The notes beneath the pieces were generated by a model, which did no database searches, was not told where the DNA came from, and worked only from the letters and a program-made list of their open reading frames with translations. Positions 6,353-6,689 of a stretch of DNA of 6,689 nt are shown in pieces (the stretch's first letter is position 1; each line of letters starts with the position of its first letter). The stretch is from Desulfobulbaceae bacterium (GTDB lineage: Bacteria; Desulfobacterota; Desulfobulbia; Desulfobulbales; Desulfobulbaceae), in assembly GCA_011322715.1 (NCBI GenBank), contig DRLX01000002.1, positions 1 through 6,689 on the forward strand, read 5' to 3'. The position numbers and the translations under genes were made by a program.

Positions 6353-6689
6353 ATTTCTTTTCGAATAGGGACACGAAAACAGGCCGGCAAAACTCCAGCC
6401 TGCTGCTTTTTTTACAGGTACTGCTCCTTGCCATGGTTCTGCGGCCTGCCGCCGTGGTCATGGCTGCCGTGACGGTCCATACCGTGACCGAACTTGTTGA
6501 TGCGGTCAATGCCACTGCCCATGGCGGTGACAGGACCATTGTTGTTGCCGACGGCACATATATGCTCAATGGAGAGTACCTGCGTATTGCCGTAAACGGG
6601 GTCACGGTTCGCTCCCAAAGCGGCAACCGGGAACAGGTCGTCCTGGACGGTAATTACCAGACCACGGAAATCTTTCAGATAGTGGCCTC
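6334..6689 (+). CDS. Exported right-handed parallel beta-helix protein, N-terminal part (cut by window edge)
   Basis: My translation from ATG 6334 is open for 118 codons to the window end. Residues 22-44 (starting SLLLFLQVLLLAMVL) form a long hydrophobic signal peptide, with likely cleavage near Ala44/Ala45. The mature start has VHTVTELVDAVNATAHGGDR, then VVADGTYMLNG (about 71-80) and IAVNGVTVRSQSGNRE followed by VVLDG (about 85-106). This is the standard opening of right-handed beta-helix proteins (pectate-lyase-like fold; polysaccharide lyases, epimerases, adhesins and Pel/alginate-type accessory proteins all use it). The catalytic region is not in the window, so the activity is unknown. 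The gene overlaps the cyclase end by 19 bp, which suggests co-transcription and translational coupling. If the hairpin at 6380-6413 really terminates, the start could instead be ATG 6433, but that would lose most of the signal peptide. Confidence 0.85.
   Translation, partial: MCFSGLNFFSNRDTKTGRQNSSLLLFLQVLLLAMVLRPAAVVMAAVTVHTVTELVDAVNATAHGGDRTIVVADGTYMLNGEYLRIAVNGVTVRSQSGNREQVVLDGNYQTTEIFQIVA
6380..6413 (+). terminator. Terminator-like hairpin with T7 tract after the cyclase gene (possible attenuator)
   Basis: CAGGCCGG (6380-6387) and CCAGCCTG (6395-6402) pair over eight positions with one C-A mismatch and a seven-base loop. A run of seven T follows at 6407-6413, four bases after the stem. 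It begins 28 bp past the cyclase stop, a normal position for a terminator. It also lies within the signal-peptide codons of the beta-helix gene, where the T-run arises from Leu-Phe codons, so it may be coincidental or may act as a partial terminator. The stem is short and the T-run is offset, which weakens the call. Confidence 0.35.

Noticed and set aside
6279..6626. Minus-strand open frame spanning the cyclase end and the beta-helix start
   Set aside because: It overlaps two supported plus-strand genes and has low-complexity Thr/Ala/Ser composition typical of antisense frames.

Overview
The window reads as chromosomal DNA from a Gram-negative bacterium with a c-type cytochrome maturation pathway. 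The best guess is Desulfobacterota (former sulfate-reducing Deltaproteobacteria, perhaps Desulfobulbales-like). This rests on protein style only: a DUF3365/Tll0287-like haem sensor kinase, a Cys-rich PAS domain, a long-loop receiver and roughly 50% GC. No RNA gene, CRISPR array, transposase or integrase was seen.

Layout. Positions 1-1945 carry two minus-strand genes of an RND-type efflux system: a periplasmic adaptor (782-1945) followed 19 bp later by the N-terminal third of the inner-membrane pump, which runs off the left edge. Positions 1946-2450 form an AT-rich divergent intergenic region of about 505 bp with several inverted repeats, a good sigma70-like promoter facing right, and a possible tiny leader ORF. 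Positions 2451-6689 carry three plus-strand genes packed like an operon. The first is a membrane hybrid histidine kinase with a periplasmic domain containing a CxxCH haem-c motif. The second is a membrane diguanylate cyclase whose ATG overlaps the kinase stop (ATGA). The third is the start of an exported right-handed beta-helix (pectate-lyase-fold) protein, whose ATG lies inside the cyclase gene behind a strong ribosome binding site; it is cut by the right edge.

How it may work together (inference). The kinase would sense redox state or a small ligand through periplasmic haem c, and possibly cytoplasmic redox through a PAS Cys triad. The co-translated cyclase would make c-di-GMP under control of its own helical periplasmic sensor. 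The exported beta-helix protein could be a surface or polysaccharide-acting output. The hybrid kinase ends in a receiver and has no Hpt or DNA-binding domain, so a partner outside the window is needed. The divergent efflux operon may share control elements in the common intergenic region. A terminator-like hairpin just after the cyclase stop, inside the start of the beta-helix gene, may set how much of the third gene is made.
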